Origin: Tamarix chinensis
Taxonomy: Eukaryota; Streptophyta; Magnoliopsida; Caryophyllales; Tamaricaceae
DNA length: 64,000 bases
Assembly: GCA_030549775.1 (NCBI GenBank)
Contig: CM060177.1
Span: 62,560,638-62,624,637, forward strand
Direction of reading: 5' to 3'
The notes below the pieces were generated by a model. The model had not been told where the DNA came from and ran no database searches. It was given only the letters and a program-made list of their open reading frames with translations. Positions 11,379 through 22,774 of this stretch are shown here, one piece after another (position 1 is the stretch's first letter; each line of letters starts with the position of its first letter). The position numbers and the translations under genes are program-made.

Positions 11379-11665
11379 TACTACTACTACTACTACTACT
11401 ACTATTCTTATTATTTTTACTATTTCATTATTATTATTATTATTATTACTAAATTTTGTTATTTATCTTACTAATATTATTATTAGTATTATTTTGGAAA
11501 AGGGGCCAAAGCCTTTATTTTACTTTGTTTTTGAATAATGTCCCTTTTATTATTATTATTATTATTACTATTATAATTATTCTTATTTATATTATCATTG
11601 ATGTTATTTTTAGTATCTTTGCTATTATTATTTTAGTATCATTATTATTATTAGGGTAAAGTATT
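11107..11665 (+). repeat. (ATT)n/(ACT)n microsatellite inside the LTR
   Basis: Mostly TTA/ATT triplets with an (ACT)n patch near 11378-11403. Homologous LTRs carry similar tracts (61500-61910 and, on the minus strand, 55560-56290), so the tract is a feature of the LTR family. Leucine- and tyrosine-rich open frames here are artefacts. Confidence 0.95.
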
Positions 11666-12130
11666 TAACCCTATATTATCAACTCTTATAATATTTCTAT
11701 TATTTCTATATCTTTAGCAAAGTTAGAATTTTGTTAATGTTATTTTTATTAGTATGTTATTATTTGTTCAAAGCCCTAAGGAGGCGTAGGAGCGTACTCC
11801 AAGACCGGTGTCGTTTCAGGTAAGGGATGCTAAGGCCTTTTGTGTGGTTATATGCATTATGTGATTCACATGCTATGTATCCTGTGTGTACCATTATTAA
11901 TTATGTCGTATGTGGTATGATGTGGAGTTGAAGTATGTTTTCATGTATTTGCATGGTATATGTATTATTTATATATGATGATATGTGTTGTGACCCTATA
12001 AGGCATGCATGTGAGGGTGTTGATGTGGTTTGTGTGGGAGAAAGGATGAAAAAGGAGGATGGGGAAAGAGGTTGACCAAGGGAGGTGAGTTGACCTAACT
12101 ATTTATGAGTGGAAGAATAAAATGGAGAAT

Positions 12131-12980
12131 TTTAGGGTTTCATGTGGGAGAATCTAATTTATGATTTTTATGATTTTGTGTGGGAGAGTTTAACTTATGG
12201 TTTTGTATGAGGGAATCTAATTTATGGTTTGGATGATTTTATATGGGAGAATGTAATATATGATATTATATGTGACAATCTAATTTATGGTTTACATGGA
12301 AGATTCTAATTTATAATTTTATGTGGAAGAATCTAACTTATGGTCTTGTATGGGAGAATCTAATTTGTGGTTATGAATGGGAGAATCTAATCAATTGTAT
12401 TATATGGACAAATCTTTGGGTTTTCTATGGTTTGAATCTAGGGTTTGGTATGGATGGATCTTTAGTTTTGTGTGGATTGAATTTAGGGTTTTGTATGACT
12501 GAATCTAGGGTTTGCATGGTGATATTAATGGTTGTATGGTGGTATTAATAGTTGTAAAGTGGTATTAAGGTTTGCATGGTGGTATTAATGGTTGTATGGT
12601 GGTATTAGGGTTTGCATGGTGGAGTTAGGGTTTCGCATGGGAGTTAATGATTGCATGGAATTTAGGGTTTGCATGAAATGTTTGAATGGTCACATGGGAT
12701 GTGTAAAGTTTGCATGGGAGTAAAATTCACGTATGAAAAGTTGATTTGGGATGTAAGGAAGGTAATGTAAGCGTTGTTTGGGTGGTTAAACACTTCGGAT
12801 GGAAAATAGTACGTGGAGCATTATCTAGGTACGTAGGAGACAAAACTAGGGTTTGGAGTGGATAATTGTGTTTGTTGTGGCTAACTAAGGTTTGGAATGG
12901 CTAATTATGATTGTTATAGTTAAATAGGGTTTGGAGTGTTTAACTATGGTTTGTTGTGGTTAATTAGGGTTTGGTGTGGC
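12131..12980 (+). repeat. Degenerate tandem repeats rich in telobox-like TAGGGTTT
   Basis: Imperfect units of about 20-40 bp built on GGGAGAATCTAATTTATGG, then TTAGGGTTTGCATGGTGG, then AGGGTTTGGAGTGG. TAGGGTTT, the reverse complement of the plant telobox AAACCCTA, occurs about ten times. Confidence 0.8.
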
Positions 12981-13144
12981 TGCTTAAGGTTTTTGTTGTA
13001 TCATGTGTAATTGGTGATTAAAGTGTAATTATGATGGTAGAATTTATGATTTGTGATGTGTGATGATTCATGCATGTCCAAGGCGAAAGCTTTTGAATAA
13101 GATACTTAAAACATTAATCACGTAAAGTGGAAGATGTTGAGCCG

Positions 13145-13485
13145 GGTCTAGACCGATCCACCGGTCAGAAATAGTGGTTAGGACATGATGTCCTATGTGT
13201 AATCAGTCCACCGATAATAATAGTGGTGTGAATGTTGTCTCGCAAGTGACCGGCCCACCGACAATAATAGTGGGGTGACTCGAGCTCAATAAATACAAAC
13301 CAGAGTCTGCTAAGACACTTAAAAGATACTAATTACTTATAGTGGAATACCATGTGAGCAGGAACCAGACCGATCCACCGGTCAAGAATAGTGGTGTGGA
13401 CTATTGTCCCGCAAGTGACTGATCCACCGGCGAATAATAGTGGTGTGGACTTTGTCCCGCAAGTGACCGGCCCACCGGCAATAAT
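13145..13485 (+). repeat. CCACCGG...AATAGTGG array, 3 + 3 units
   Basis: Units at about 13150, 13207, 13248, 13368, 13417 and 13463, each with a CCACCG arm and a TAGTGG arm around a 6-8 nt centre, in two blocks separated by a spacer containing GACTCGAGCTCAATAAA. The layout matches 7850-8205 and 62915-63262. Confidence 0.9.
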
Positions 13486-13709
13486 AGTGGGGTGTTCCTG
13501 TACTTACATGGATTTGATAAAAGGCATGGTATGTATCGACTTCCGATAAAAGATTAATTAAATAATTAATCCGGACTATAAATGGGCCTTTATGTATCTA
13601 CATGAATGATTGTTCGTTATTATGTTATCATGTTGGCCTTTATGTTCTTTTATTCTTATGCATGATTTTATGTGCTTATGTGTTGGCCTTAGTGCTCGGT
13701 CACCTTACT

Positions 13710-13765
13710 CAGTACGTAGCGTACTGATCACCCTTTTTATGGGTTCTGCTCATTCCTACGAGTAG
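13710..13765 (+). other. LTR hairpin triplet
   Basis: CAGTACG-TAG-CGTACTG (13710-13726), ACCC/GGGT (13730-13733 with 13741-13744) and CTGCTC/GAGTAG (13746-13751 with 13760-13765, one G-U pair if RNA). The acceptor-like TTTGTGCAG ends 23 nt further on. Confidence 0.6.
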
Positions 13766-14264
13766 TATGCCCTTCTGACTTTGTGCAGGTGGGCTAGACA
13801 TCAGTCGGGGCTGTGTGTTGAGCATGTTTGGCTCCAAAATTTGAGTGTAGTGTGGCCAGATCCACTCTTCTTATTATCATATTTATTTCTATTATTTCTT
13901 CTTATATCGGATTTATCCTTTTTAATTTATTACCTTGTATTGAGTTTTCTAGATGAAGCTTTTATCTTATGAAAGTGTTATTTCTTCCTTTTCTGGAATT
14001 GTGACCATGTACTCTGATTCACGATTCTTATACGTGTACTCTGATTTTTTATGTATGATTCTTACTAATTATTTATGAACTGTTGGGTTGAGTTTAAATG
14101 ATAACATATTCTTTAGCCTTAGCACTTGGTACTGAAATGGCCGGAGAGAACCGGTTTGGTACTAAGTATGGCGGTAACATCCCCAAAATTCATAGGTTTT
14201 TAAGTATTTCTATTTTAATTAATTCTACTTTAAAAAATAGTGAATTTTGGGGTGTTACAGATAT

Positions 14265-15225
14265 AGTTCAACTCACCCATAACTCTCATTTCAAACTCAC
14301 TACACATTAAGGTAGAAAATTCCTTACACATGGCCTCAATGGTAGCACAAAATATTATGTCATCACCATATATTTGTGTAAGCAATAACTCATTTTTCCT
14401 TTCGTTAGAAAAATGTTTCTATCAATTTTATCTCTTTCAAATCCTTTTTCCAATAGAAATTTACTCAACCTTTCATACCAAGCTCTAGAAGCTTTTTGTA
14501 AACTATAAAGTACCATATTGAGTTTGTAAACATGGTTAGATTTTAAATCATTTTCAAAACAAGGTGGTTACTTAACAAATACCTCTTCTTCAATGAAACC
14601 GTTAAGAAAAGCACTTTTGAGATCCATTTAATATAATGTAAAGCATATGGATGATGCAAACGCAAGAAGCATATGTATAGCCTCAAGTCTAGATACAAGG
14701 GTAACGGTTTCCTCGAAACCAAAGCCTTGCTCTTAGTTGTATCCTTTGGAAAACAATTGGGATTTGTTTTGAACCACAATGCCCCCTTCATCTATATTGT
14801 TTCCAAAGATCATTTAGTCCTAAAGATGGGCCTATTTGGAGACAATGAGACTAATTCCCAAACTTGATTTCTCTGAAGTTGGTTAAGCTCATCTTACATT
14901 ACCATAATCCAATTTTCATCATTCATGGATTCCAAGTGAGAATTAGGTTCCATTTGAGATAGAAATGCTAAATGATTGCAAACGTTGCCTAGTGAGGATC
15001 TTATGGCAAATCCTCTCATTGGATCACCAATGATGAGCTCTAGGGTGTCCATAGGCATATCTTCATGCTCTAGGACGGTCCATTCTACTTTATCCTCTTG
15101 TGATTGATTTGATGTTCTTCATATTTCTTTTCTTCTATGCTTGACTTATCATCATTTTCTAGTAATATCTCAACTTTGATGGAAGGACCTATTTTTTTCT
15201 CTTGGGTTTTCTGCACCCCCTTTTT
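14265..15225 (-). pseudogene. Copia INT-RT linker and N-terminal RT
   Basis: Leftward it reads GDPMRGFAIRSSLGN, CNHLAFLSQMEP, WIMVMQDELNQL, a degraded RT start (RLEAIHMLLAFA), the MDLKSAFLNGFIEEEVFVKQ block, RAWYERLSKFLLEKGFERDK and the catalytic-site equivalent QIYGDDIIF (normally YVDDIIF). Several frameshifts and stops are present. The segment is cut at 14264 by the GATAT-flanked LTR and at 15230 by the CACTA-flanked LTR. Confidence 0.88.
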
Positions 15226-15230
15226 CACTA

Positions 15231-18200
15231 TCATTTTTTTTTAAATAATGTAGAAGTGGAAAATACTAAACACGCCTAGAAAAAATGAGGTGTTACCACC
15301 ATACCTAACATAGGATAGACATTATTCACCCATCCCATAATAGATACAATGATAAACCCAACCAACCAATTTAAAATAGAGTACACAACTTAAGTTGTAT
15401 GAATATTCAAAAGATTATTTACAATAAAGGACCTTGACGGTCCCCGACAAAGTCAAATATAGGGATTAGGATAAGATAAGAATACAAGGCTACATTAATA
15501 GAAAACAAGATTAGGGTATGGCCCCAAACCATGGTATATCGTAAACCCCATAAAAACCTTTGGATATCCATGCTTTCAAGCCTCAAACCCAAGCTGAGGT
15601 AGGCCTACTATGGGTCATCCTTAAAACCTTGCTCCCTCTACTCATGGGAATGAGTAGGTAACTGAGCAAATAAGCACGTCAGTACATTACATACTGAATA
15701 AGCCAAGTTGCCTCCTCCATAGAAGTCACAAGCATACAAGATTCTTTCATAACATGGGTATCATACTTAACATGCGTCATGCTAATGTTATATAAGTAAG
15801 TGCAGTAATGCATCAGGATTCAATATCATGCATAACCCAAGTAATGTAGAATGTATCATGCTCATTATCATAGTATAATATCATAGGTAATCACACACAC
15901 GTACTAAATATATTATCTAAATCAACACTAGGTTTTATTTTTCAACTTGCTCAATCACTTAGGTTATACCATTTCCTTATACCTATATTGATATAGGTTC
16001 ACATCCATCAAATCATTCCAATTATTTAACCAGCTATTCATCAAGCCATTATCTAAGTATTCATTCCAACTTTTACTATTATTACCATCTAGACCATTTG
16101 TTCCATTTATTATTCAATTATTCATCATCGAGCGATGTGCACCATCCCATGGTCTCACATACCATTGAAGCCTATCTAAACCAAGGGACATAAAATCTAG
16201 GTCGAAGTCAATCACCATAGTAGACATAAGTTTAGGACGAAGCCAACCATAATGGATATAAGTCCAACTTGCAGCCAACCAATATGGACATAAGTCCAAC
16301 CAAAGATAAGCACCTATGTAACCAAATCCTTTACTATTGATACCCCTTAGTACATCATCGGTATCTAGGGTAGTTAAGGCACTAGGATCTACTAGGATCC
16401 CACCCAAAGGCAAAGCTCAAAGGGCCCAATAAACTCCTAAAGGTAGACTAACTCTTGATATTTATTCAAAGATTAGGTAACCTAGACCTATACACAACTC
16501 AATTGCCTTTCACTTTATGTGATCAGTACATTATTCATGAGGTTATGTGATCACACAAGGTTCAAACAAAGAGCAAGAAAGACATTTACATATCTCTTTT
16601 ATATTAATCATTTCCATGTGTGGGATTTCCATTTAGGCTTCGTCAATGTTAATCATGTAGATTATACTATTTCATTCAAGCACATTTTGTGTTTCATCGC
16701 TCTATTTCTTAAGAACCATCACATTTCATATATGGTACACCCATTAAGCCTTTAGAATACCCATAGAGCATGTTATAAATCATGGTTCATTTAATCCATT
16801 CATTAGGTCGTTAATCCATAATAATATCTATATTTTATCCTTTAAAAAATCATATAATAATCCCATGCATAACCTCAAAGCATAACCAAATTGAAAGGAA
16901 CTAAATCACATAAACCAATCAAACCACTTGATCGGTTTGGTCCAACTAGTCGATTGGTTACACCAACCAGTTGATCGGTTTAGACTAAAAAGTTGACCAT
17001 TTCCACTTAGCCAAACTATGTTTTTCATCAAACCATTTAATCAGTTTAGACAAACTAGTCGCTCATTCATTCACCAATTAATCTATTTTCTCTTCAATAG
17101 CACCAAATAGTCATTTTCATGCAAATCATGCTTATAAATCCTTATCATACCATGTTGGGACATGTTCTAATATTACATAACAAATTTTTAGCTTACTTTA
17201 ATCACACATTTCAACATTAATCATCACAACCCATCTTTTCTCAAGATTCATCCCTTTCCCTCAAAATACACAATCTAACCATCCAGATCTAGTTCTATGT
17301 GCTATATATTCATAATAACATGTAATATCAAACTTCAAGAGTTTCATATCATGCAAGATTACTCATAACCCATTTTAGAACCAAGAATAACTTACATGAT
17401 ACAAGTAAAACTTTCTTTAAACAAGAACACTCAACCTATGAAAATTCTCAACTTCTAAAAAATTAAAACAACAAGTTTTAACTCAAAATTTTGCTAATAA
17501 AATTAATAAATTCAAAATTGAAATAGAAATAAAATAATGAACATACCACACCCAAATGAAAATAAAAGATATCTCACTAGAACCACTCAACCTTTTTTCT
17601 AAATCTAACTCTTTCTTGCTTAACAATTAAAATAAGAGGGAGATATAGAAAGGATTAGAAGAGTGGAAGGATTTGACTATAAGTTTTGAAGTGCAAAGGG
17701 AGAAGGTGGATTCTATTGAGTTAATTATTTTTTGTGGATGAAAGAAAGGTGGATAAAAGGGGAATTCGGGCTATTTATAACCAACAAATTGATAAAAATC
17801 ACAAGTTTTGCCAGAAAATGATCAAAAACCCTAATTCTCACCATTTAAATTTGAGTTAAACGAAAAGAATACGTCCAAGATATGTTGACCTATCTTCCAG
17901 ATCTCAAATGGTGATTTTGGAAGAGTGTAGGTCAATTAGTCAAGACATGGAACACATAAGATGGTTAATGGGAGGTTAGTGTGGAAGAATCTCCTAACTA
18001 AATAGAATTGAGTCTCAAATCAAAGAAATGATCATAGAAATGTGTAGAGGAGAGAGGTAAAATAAGACAAATATGAGGTTATCTTTCCCCGTTAATTATC
18101 CCAATCAACTCCTCAACTCGATCTAAGGTAGTATTTTTGAACTAATTGCATTGTGAAAAATGGTAAGAATCTCTTAGAAATAATTCAGCATGGGGTTAAC

Positions 18201-18480
18201 CAAGTTTATTTTAGTATAAGAATCTTTCTAAAAAAATTAAGTTTTAAAAATATGCCCAACTCAATAAACCAGTCGATTGGTTTGGTTGAGTAAAAAATAT
18301 TTTGATGAAACGATGAACTAGTTGATCCGTTCGCCTAAAAAACATATTTTATTTAGTTTTCCAACCTCATTTTCAAATCAAATTTTTCTTGAAACCTGAT
18401 CATAATCTCAAATCAAAATCAAAAACCAAATTTTGGCATGATTTCTTATTCAATACTTTACAAAAAGATGGTGTATTACA
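15231..18480 (-). mobile_element. Minus-strand solo LTR, 3.25 kb, TSD CACTA
   Basis: CACTA flanks it at 15226-15230 and 18481-18485. On the minus strand it starts TGTAATACACC; the last dinucleotide is degraded (GA for CA). A TATA box (TTATAAATAG, minus strand) lies at 17771-17780, about 700 bp from its start. The family hairpins are at 15638-15657 (8-bp perfect arms CTACTCAT/ATGAGTAG) and 15680-15696. GTGTTACC-like and CCATACCT words near 15289 match the conserved terminal block of the longer LTRs. It is a diverged member of the same LTR superfamily and also carries AACCAGTTGATCGGTT-like words (16915-17060, 18260-18330). Confidence 0.8.
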
Positions 18481-18485
18481 CACTA

Positions 18486-19707
18486 GAGCAAGATTCATCA
18501 AAAGTAACATGCACGGATTCTTCAATTAATGTTGTTTATTTGTTAAAGATTCTATAATCTTTACTATATAAAGAGTACCCAATGAATATACCTTCATCCA
18601 CTTTGGAGTCAAACTTACCCAGATTGCTTTTTTCCATTATTGCGGATAAAACATTTGAAACTAAATGTGCATAAACAACTCACATTTTTTTTTACCTTCG
18701 TAGAGCTTATAGGGTGTTTTTTTTAAGATGGATTGTGTTAGTACTTTATTTATTACGTAATTTTTGGTGGAAAGGACTTTGGCCTAAAAGTATTTTGGAA
18801 GATTGGAATCATAGAATATGGTTCTTGCAACCTCCTCTAAAGTTTTATTTCTCCTTTCTAACACACCATTTTGTTGTGGTGTTTTTGGGGCAAAAAATTT
18901 GCGGGTAATACCATTTTGATCACAAAATTCCATGAATATGGCATTCTCAAACTCATATCTATTATCACTCCTTATAACATGGATCATAGTTCCTTTTTCT
19001 ACTTGAATTTTTTTAGCAAGCACAAGAAAAGCGTTAAAAGCATCATATTTAGTAGAAATAAATAATCTCTAGGTATAATATGAGTGGCCATCTACCATGA
19101 CTATTGCATACCTACAACCACCCATACTATGGGTCCTAGTAGGCCCGAATAAACCATATGCAACAATTCTAGTGTTTAAGATATGGTCACAATATTTTTG
19201 AGTTTGAAGATCACCCTATGTTGTTTTCTTGTTGACATGCATCACATAATTGATCTTTTGCAAAGTTCAACTTTAGAAGACCACATACTAGTTCTTCTAT
19301 AGCAATCTTGTTCAATAAGTCCATGCTACCATGTGTAATGCATTTATATCCACAAAGCATGCATCATTATTAATTACACTGATACATGTATTAAGTAATT
19401 TTATTATTTAACATCAAGAATGTAAACATTTTTTATGTACGGGAATATAAAAAGTATAGATTTATCAACTGCATTTGAAATCATGAAGTGTGATTTTGAA
19501 AAGTCTACTAGAAATCCTTTATCAAATAGTTGGATAATGTTAATCAAATTATTCTTAAAGCCATCAACTAAATATACATCATTTATGAAGGGTTTAGAGT
19601 TACTGATATTGATGCTGCTAATAATAATGATATTTCATTTTGAGTTTTCTCCAATGGTCATCCCAACATGTCCAAACCCAAGATAATATACTCATTAATT
19701 TTCCCAG
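18486..19707 (-). pseudogene. Copia gag-pre-integrase and integrase segment
   Basis: Leftward: VYLVDGF and LFDKGFLVDFSKSH (gag-pre-integrase), CDACQ (zinc-finger end), a core with IRSDNRYEFEN and APKTPQQNGVLERRNKTLEEVARTI, then NLGKFDSKVDEGIFIGYS and VHVTFDESCSS, the integrase C-terminal region of plant copia elements. The catalytic D of the RSD motif and the downstream E of the NGVLERRN block are recognisable. Stops and frame changes make it inactive. It is separated from RT by the LTR at 15231-18480. Confidence 0.88.
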
Positions 19708-20470
19708 TGTAGAGGAGTTCAAAACTCTTCTCATTTGGGTTAATAATTAATTAAAATATCCTTAGCCATGTGAGGAAAAGAAAATCCACACCCTTTCTAC
19801 ATGTGCATGACTCACCTCTATCCTACATGGCTTGACTAGACACTCCACAATATGACTCAAATATGGCTCTTAAATGGTTCATCACTTTCACATAACTCCA
19901 CCACCTTTCACCACCTCCACACGCCACCTTCGTCGACCATTTTCACTAGCTAGAACCTCCCACATTTGTACTAGATTTGTGGGCATTAGGAAGACCATTA
20001 TGATGTGATCAAGAGCCCCTAACTTGGCCTAAAATTTGGAGAAGCAACCGGCCATATTAGTAACGTATTTCATCAAGTCAACCGATGGGTTTAGATAGGA
20101 GTTCTTGCTTTATTTATCCTAGCTTAGTTCAAGTTAGATGTTTAACTTTCCTAAATCATAATCTGTATGTCCTAATCCTTATAATATAGTATAATGTCAA
20201 TCAAAAGTGATGGGAGTTGGGTTATATACTCTACACTCAATCAAGTTACCCATTGGTGTCTAGTAGATTAGCTAACTCCTTAACTCAACTTTGTAGAGTG
20301 GTGTAACTAAACTAATCTGCATGGTTAGCACTTGTAATGTGGTCGATGAAATCTCCATTTTCTAGTTAAAGAGTCAAAGGTCTGCTAGGTTAGGTAGATC
20401 TCTTTGGGTTTAAAAACTTTCTCTTGTATTCAACTATTCCTAAGTGAAGGGAAGAGTTGAATTTCTAACA
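19708..20470. mobile_element. Possible solo LTR or insertion in copia gag-pol
   Basis: This 763-bp block interrupts recognisable copia coding sequence. Its ends form a rough inverted pair: TGTAGAGGAGTTC at the left and GAAGAGTTGAATTTCTAACA at the right, consistent with TG...CA LTR ends. A TATA-like GTTATATACT lies near 20223. I found no convincing target duplication (CCCAG versus AAAAC), so this call is tentative. Confidence 0.4.
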
Positions 20471-22750
20471 AAAACTTGCAACATTTATGCTAAGAGTGAT
20501 AAATTTACTTTGTTGGTGTAAGTAATTGCATTGTAGCTTACAATCCAAGTATATTTTGTCTAGAATCTTTCTCATTCCCACTACACCTTTTCTATTTTGT
20601 TGAAAAATAAACCCACCTTTAACACTAACTACTTAGCTTAATGCCATTTGTTTAGCATTATGCATTAGCACGGTTCAATCATTCATTATGTATCTTGAGC
20701 ATCCACTATTTAATAACCATTTTTGGCTTCTTGTATTAACTTTGAAGCATATCTACAAACACAAATGCCCTATTTTAGGTACCCTTTCAATGGGTCCTTA
20801 CTGGGATAGTGTTTAATGCATGCAAGATTGTCCCCTTAGATACCCACACCTACTTGAATTATAGAATCACTTTGGTATTTTTTTGCAAAATTACACGATG
20901 AAGAAAAATAATTAGTTTTTCCACCCATATTATAAAAAATTCTTTTCTTATGAGTGGAATTGAATTTTGCATTTTTTTTCATGCTCACATATTGCGGATA
21001 ACTCTCCACTTTTCCCACATATATTGCACTTATTTGATGTAGGGGAAGCATTCATTTGATGAGCTTTTGAGGATCTTACAAAGAAATTCTTTAGTTTGGG
21101 CATTTAATTACCTTCTTATTTATATAGCTTAATCCTTCATGGTCCTTACATTACCGTTGAGCACCTAACAACACATTTAATCCTTCTTCACCCTTTTTGA
21201 AGATATATGCAATCTTTACAAATTTATTGCATTTGGCTTATCGATCAACTATTTTGGATTAGAGTTGATCTATCTTGACCTAGTGATCACAACAAATATA
21301 CTCCTTGTATTCGTTAAATTTAGTTATTTTATTTCCTAGCTCGGTTTTGACAAGAAGCATGTAAGATTGAAGAAGAACATATTTATTTAATGCAAGAGTG
21401 TACTGGTCACTTAAGTGATTAAGTAGCTTCTTCATGTTTTCTTTTTCTATAGTTAGTCTATCATTATCACGTAAGGAATCATGTAAAACACATAACAAGT
21501 CATCATATGAGTATAGTAAGTTAGATTATACCTCATCGATGTCATTTTCATCATTGAAGATTGTGGGTGAGGTGGAGAATGATGATTCCTCTTCTAGAGC
21601 CATGAAAAAAAGGTTAGTGACTTCTTCATCAAAATTTTGCCTTCACTTTCTCTAAAGGCTGCCATAGATTTTTATTGGTCATTACCTTCCTTTTTTGTAA
21701 GCTATGTTCTCTTTGTTCTTTACCATTTGTTTACTAATTTTATTTCTAAACTCATAGCAGTCACAGATGATATACTTGGCCTTTTATAATGGTGGCATTT
21801 GATCTCATCATAAATGTTGACTTCTCTATGCTTCCATGTGTTGCTTGATGAAGGTCATATATTTCTATTTCTTCTTAATTGAAGGAACCTTTTGAATTGA
21901 GTGGTTATGAAGGCCACTTCTTCATCATTTATGGGAGGTTATCCTTCTCCTCTATCACCTTCTTTTTCACCCATATCTTTAGCCATATCTTATTTTTTTA
22001 AGAAGAAGAGGAGGCTTTTAGTTATAGGGGATTCCTTTTTCTTTCTTCCGATCCATATTCAATTTTTTATTTGTGAACCATAATATTACCTAAGAGCTCT
22101 TTAATTGCCATTTTGCTTAAATCTCTAGCTTCTTCAATTGTGATAACTTTTGGGCTCCATTAATTTGTATGACCTTGTAAGATCTTTCTTACTTTCTCTT
22201 CTTTAGTGATTTCTTTCCTTAAGGTCTTGATATTATTGATTATGGAAGTGAAGTAGTTGCTTAGGTTATTGATGCTTTTACCTTACTTTATATTGTAGAG
22301 CTCATATTCTCTAGTGTAAAGAGTGATTTTTTAACCCTTCACCTACTCTGTCCCTCCATGGGTGAGGATGAGCTTATCCAATATTTCTTTTGATTTTGAG
22401 CATGAATGGACTCGGTGGTACTCCCTTTCACCAAACCCACATTGCATAATTGTGATGGCTTTATTGTTGAGAGTTAGCCTCCTCTTTTCTGCATCCATGA
22501 GCTTATCCCTTTCTTTTCCACAAGTTCACCACTCACCTTCTTTATTATTTTAATTGGCCCTTTGGTGACTATTAACCATATGTTGTAGTCTTGTGATTTG
22601 ATGAAGAAAATAATTTATTTTTCCCACTAGGAAAGCTTTTCTCCATTGAACAATGGTAGTTTAGTAGTGGAAATGCATTCATTTAGACCAACAGAATCCA
22701 TTCCACTTGTGGATCTTTTTCACCTCAAATTGTTGAATATTTTGAGAGGT
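20471..22750 (-). pseudogene. Copia gag and protease-proximal region
   Basis: Leftward from the PBS: a gag start with PLFNGEKLS, a UBN2-like region (TREYELYNIK, VITIEEARDLSKM, ELLGNIMVHK), a degraded CCHC knuckle (KCHHYKR), SSSFSTSPTIFNDENDID, then a leucine/lysine-rich coiled coil (21498-21280), a second C-x2-C-like motif (CNICGK) near 21030 and a protease-like NSGCSRY equivalent to LDSGCSRHM near 20690. There are many in-frame stops. Order and content match SIRE/Maximus gag. Confidence 0.8.
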
Positions 22751-22768
22751 ACCCTTACTCTAATACCA
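22751..22768 (-). other. Primer-binding site of the copia element
   Basis: The minus strand reads TGGTATTAGAGTAAGGGT, close to the complement of initiator tRNA-Met (TGGTATCAGAGC...). It lies a few bases inside the 5' LTR, as expected. Confidence 0.75.
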
Positions 22769-22774
22769 ATTAAA

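Larger units (their letters stand above)
11820..13788 (+). other. Putative intron within the LTR leader
   Basis: A donor-like CAG/GTAAGG at 11820 follows the conserved block AAGACCGGTGTCGTTTCAG. An acceptor-like TTTGTGCAG ends at 13788. Both sites sit at matching positions in the LTRs starting at 60257 (donor 62167, acceptor 63627) and at 57731 on the minus strand (donor 55439, acceptor 53924), although the sequence between varies in length (1.97, 1.46 and 1.52 kb). Conservation of the two boundaries is seen; splicing itself is inferred. Confidence 0.4.
9374..14259 (+). mobile_element. Tekay-type solo LTR, 4.9 kb, TSD GATAT
   Basis: It starts TGAAATGCCCCAAAAATTTC and ends GAATTTTGGGGTGTTACA. 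GATAT is present at 9369-9373 and 14260-14264, and the host copia RT frame resumes on both sides. Components: TATAAATACC at 10420, CT-rich leader 9826-11060, (ATT)n tract 11107-11665, donor-like CAG/GTAAGG at 11820, telobox-like repeats 12131-12980, CCACCGG array 13145-13485, hairpins 13710-13765, acceptor-like site 13788, and the terminal CTTAGCACTTGGTACTG block. There is no internal domain, hence a solo LTR. It is the best complete example of the architecture in this window. Confidence 0.93.

Noticed and set aside
11210..11659. Poly-leucine/tyrosine/isoleucine open frames
   Set aside because: Translation of (ATT)n and (ACT)n microsatellite.
16114..16413. 99-codon minus-strand open frame inside the CACTA-flanked LTR
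   Set aside because: No recognisable domain, lies within a non-coding LTR, and the homologous LTRs have no matching frame.
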